Source: an uncultured Paracoccaceae bacterium
GTDB taxonomy: Bacteria > Pseudomonadota > Alphaproteobacteria > Rhodobacterales > Rhodobacteraceae
NCBI GenBank assembly: GCA_913054485.1
Contig: CAJXHQ010000132.1
Location: 1 to 7,837 of the forward strand
Reading direction: 5' to 3'
DNA: 7,837 bases
Shown: in pieces, positions 6,120 through 7,837 of the stretch
Numbering within the stretch: position 1 is the stretch's first letter
Layout: each line of letters starts with the position of its first letter
Program-made: the position numbers and the translations under genes
Notes under the pieces: generated by a model
Told to the model about the DNA's origin: nothing
Seen by the model: only the letters and a program-made list of their open reading frames with translations
The model's database searches: none

Positions 6120-7748
6120 ATGGAAAAAGTCTGGCTCAAACACTACGGCGACATCCCCGAAGAAGTCACCTACGACCAGTACGGCTCGATGATCGACATG
6201 ATCGAAGAAGCGGTGGAGAAATACGGCGACAAACCGGCCTTCCACTGCGGCTTCCGGGATCTCAGCTTCCGCGACGTGGACCAGCTCAGCCGTGATTTCG
6301 CGGCCTACCTGCAAGAAGGCCTCGGGCTGAAGAAGGGCGACCGGATCGCCATCATGCTGCCCAATATCCTGCCCTTCCCGGTGGCGATGATGGGCATCCA
6401 GCGTGCCGGCCTGGTGCAGGTCAACGTGAACCCGCTCTACACCCCGCGCGAACTGGGCCACCAGCTGCAGGACGCGGGCGCCGAGACCATCGTGATCTTC
6501 AACATGTGCACGCCAACCCTGGCGGCCGTGCTAGGGGATACCCCGGTGAAGAACGTGATCACCGTGGAAACCGATGACCTGCTGAACCTCTACCTCGACA
6601 GCCCGCCGGTGCACCCGGCCCTGAACGAGTTCTCGGTGCGCTTCACCGAGGCGCTGGCGACCGGTGCGGACATGGAATATACCCGGCCCGAGGTGACCCA
6701 GGATGACCTGATCTTCCTGCAGTACACCGGCGGCACCACCGGCCTGAGCAAAGGCGCCATGCTGACCCATGGCAACCTGCTGGCCAATATGGCGGGCTAT
6801 GACGCGGTTGCCGGCCACCTGACCGTCGAGGGTGAAGAGACCATCATCACCGCGCTGCCGCTCTATCATATCTTCGCGCTGATGGTGAACCTGCTCACCT
6901 ATTTCAAATATGGCGCCAAGAACGTGCTGATCCCCAACCCGCGCGACATGGTTGCCTTCGTGGCCGAGCTGAAGCGCCACCGGATGACCGCCTTCTCGGG
7001 CGTGAACACGCTGTTCGGCGGGCTGATGATGCACCCTGAGTTCCCCACCGTGGACTTCTCGGGTCTGAAGATCACCTGGGCCGGCGGCTCCTCCACCGCG
7101 ACGCCGATCGCGCAGAAATGGGCGCAGGTCACCGGCGTCGAGATCCGCGAGGGCTACGGCCTGTCCGAGACCTCGCCGGTTGTCTCCATCAACCCGCCCT
7201 CTTTCCCGAAATTCACCGGTACCATCGGCATTCCCTTCCCGTCGACCGAGATCTCGCTGCGCGACGATCAGGGCAATGAGGTGGCGATGGGCGAGCCGGG
7301 CGAGCTGTGCGTGCGCGGCCCGCAGGTGATGCAGGGCTACTGGAACCGCGAGGGTGCCACCTCGAAGGTGTTCACAGATGACGGGTTCTTCATGACCGGC
7401 GACATCGCGATCTGCACCGAGGACGCGATGTTCAAGATCGTCGACCGCAAGAAGGACATGATCATCGTCTCCGGCTTCAACGTCTACCCGCTGGAGATTG
7501 AGGAGGTTGCGGCCGGTATCAAGGGCGTGGTTGAGACCGCCTCTGTCGGCGTGGCTGATGCCAAGACCGGCGAGGCGGTGAAGCTGTTCATCGCGCCCAA
7601 GGTCGAAGGGCTGACTGCCGAGGCTGTTATTGCCCACTGCCGCGAGAACCTGACTGGATACAAGGTCCCCAAACAGGTGGAGTTCATGGACGAGTTGCCG
7701 AAGTCCGCGGTCGGCAAGGTCCTGCGCCGCGAGCTGCGCGACGCCTGA
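6120..7748 (+). CDS. AMP-forming acyl-CoA ligase, FadD-like
   Basis: The 542-aa product belongs to the ANL superfamily and would convert a carboxylate, ATP and CoA into an acyl-CoA, AMP and diphosphate. AGGAGG (6105-6110) lies 9 nt before the ATG. Motifs in order: P-loop YTGGTTGLSKGAM (202-214), PLYHIFAL (247-254), GYGLSETSP (345-353), TGD (426-428), hinge DRKKDMIIVSGFNVYP (442-457) and the A10 catalytic Lys at K533 in PKSAVGK. The opening (MEKVWLKHYG, ending in LKKGDRIAIMLPN) and VNVNPLYTPREL closely follow E. coli FadD as remembered. Two regions differ: the stretch at about 151-190 between N-terminal subdomains is shorter, and the pocket loop after 'W' reads AGGSSTATP where FadD has a GG-x-P/A-type turn. 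These could indicate a shorter or more polar acid, but a fatty acid remains the default. It is the last gene of the catabolic set, 23 nt after the GMC gene. Confidence 0.9.
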   Translation: MEKVWLKHYGDIPEEVTYDQYGSMIDMIEEAVEKYGDKPAFHCGFRDLSFRDVDQLSRDFAAYLQEGLGLKKGDRIAIMLPNILPFPVAMMGIQRAGLVQVNVNPLYTPRELGHQLQDAGAETIVIFNMCTPTLAAVLGDTPVKNVITVETDDLLNLYLDSPPVHPALNEFSVRFTEALATGADMEYTRPEVTQDDLIFLQYTGGTTGLSKGAMLTHGNLLANMAGYDAVAGHLTVEGEETIITALPLYHIFALMVNLLTYFKYGAKNVLIPNPRDMVAFVAELKRHRMTAFSGVNTLFGGLMMHPEFPTVDFSGLKITWAGGSSTATPIAQKWAQVTGVEIREGYGLSETSPVVSINPPSFPKFTGTIGIPFPSTEISLRDDQGNEVAMGEPGELCVRGPQVMQGYWNREGATSKVFTDDGFFMTGDIAICTEDAMFKIVDRKKDMIIVSGFNVYPLEIEEVAAGIKGVVETASVGVADAKTGEAVKLFIAPKVEGLTAEAVIAHCRENLTGYKVPKQVEFMDELPKSAVGKVLRRELRDA

Positions 7749-7752
7749 CGTT

Positions 7753-7837
7753 ATGGCGCCCACGGTCAAGACCCTCGCCGTGGGCGCCCTCGGCGCTACT
7801 GCCGCGATCTGCCTCTCCCTGCCGCTGGCGCCGATTC
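7753..7837 (+). CDS. Probable membrane protein, N-terminal fragment (continues off the right edge)
   Basis: An ATG 4 nt after the ligase stop opens a frame of 28 complete codons to the edge: MAPTVKTLAVGALGATAA, then ICLSLPLAPI. The stretch is hydrophobic after a single Lys, as expected for a first transmembrane helix or a signal peptide, and nearly all codons end in G or C like the genuine genes here. The LGLPLP-like wording faintly recalls AbrB-type membrane proteins, but the fragment is too short to assign. There is no good Shine-Dalgarno; coupling from the preceding stop codon would be needed. A strong hairpin overlaps the start, so the alternative is an intergenic terminator with no gene. 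Confidence 0.5.
   Translation, partial: MAPTVKTLAVGALGATAAICLSLPLAPI
7755..7788 (+). terminator. 11-bp perfect hairpin after the ligase gene, overlapping the next start codon
   Basis: GGCGCCCACGG (7755-7765) pairs perfectly with CCGTGGGCGCC (7778-7788) around a 12-nt loop, beginning 6 nt after the ligase stop. The stem is long and GC-rich, as in intrinsic terminators, but no T tract follows on either strand. If the frame at 7753 is a real gene, the stem occludes its start codon and would make translation depend on ribosomes arriving from the ligase gene. Either role fits; the pairing itself is certain. Confidence 0.45.

Noticed and set aside
6531..7769. 412-codon open frame on the minus strand opposite the CoA ligase
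   Set aside because: Antisense shadow of a well-supported ANL-family gene; composition is His/Gln/Arg-rich and has no domain signature.
7796..7837. Possible convergent minus-strand gene ending at a TAG (7798-7796) at the right edge
   Set aside because: The 13 visible codons use codons rare in this DNA (AGA, GGG, GCA, CCA), while the plus-strand frame in the same place has typical codon use and a hydrophobic profile.
1..7837. tRNA, rRNA, CRISPR array, insertion sequence or prophage features
   Set aside because: No clover-leaf-like segment, regularly spaced repeat array, transposase motif or attachment-site duplication was seen; the window is almost fully occupied by metabolic genes.

Overview
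The window is about 7.8 kb of GC-rich DNA with strong G/C preference at third codon positions, tight gene packing and Shine-Dalgarno sites in front of most genes. Together with a TRAP transporter and a flavoprotein/CoA-ligase catabolic cluster, this suggests an alphaproteobacterium, most likely of the marine Roseobacter group (Rhodobacteraceae). That placement is an inference from style and content; no rRNA or other marker gene is present.

Layout: (1) positions 1-175, minus strand, hold the N-terminus of a large arylsulfatase-type enzyme that runs off the left edge. (2) Positions 176-334 are a divergent intergenic region with a palindromic candidate operator (232-247) and a second inverted repeat (278-292). 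(3) Positions 335-3170 hold a complete TRAP transporter: periplasmic binding protein DctP, small membrane subunit DctQ and large membrane subunit DctM. A strong hairpin lies between dctP and dctQ, and dctQ and dctM overlap by 4 bp (ATGA). (4) Positions 3171-3340 are a 170-nt leader with a second copy of the candidate operator (3189-3204), a GAAA-loop hairpin, and three direct plus one inverted copy of CCGGGCC. (5) Positions 3341-7748 hold four tightly spaced genes: the alpha and beta subunits of a two-part thiamine-diphosphate 2-oxoacid decarboxylase of the ComD/ComE (sulfopyruvate decarboxylase) type, a GMC-family FAD alcohol dehydrogenase, and a FadD-like AMP-forming acyl-CoA ligase. (6) From 7753 a new plus-strand reading frame with a hydrophobic N-terminus begins and runs off the right edge.

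The genes read as an uptake-and-catabolism module. The TRAP system would import a small organic anion. The decarboxylase would turn a 2-oxoacid into an aldehyde, the GMC enzyme would turn an alcohol into an aldehyde, and the ligase would activate a carboxylate to a CoA thioester. One coherent reading is C2/C3 sulfonate metabolism: sulfopyruvate decarboxylase and isethionate dehydrogenase both make sulfoacetaldehyde, and a sulfoacetate-CoA ligase is known elsewhere. However, sulfoacetaldehyde acetyltransferase (Xsc) and an aldehyde dehydrogenase are absent from the window, and the ligase looks like a fatty-acid-type enzyme, so the substrate is unproven. The most useful new observations are the duplicated palindrome TGTCA-N6-TGACA, which may place the transporter, the catabolic genes and perhaps the sulfatase under one regulator, and the switch-like repeat architecture in the decarboxylase leader.
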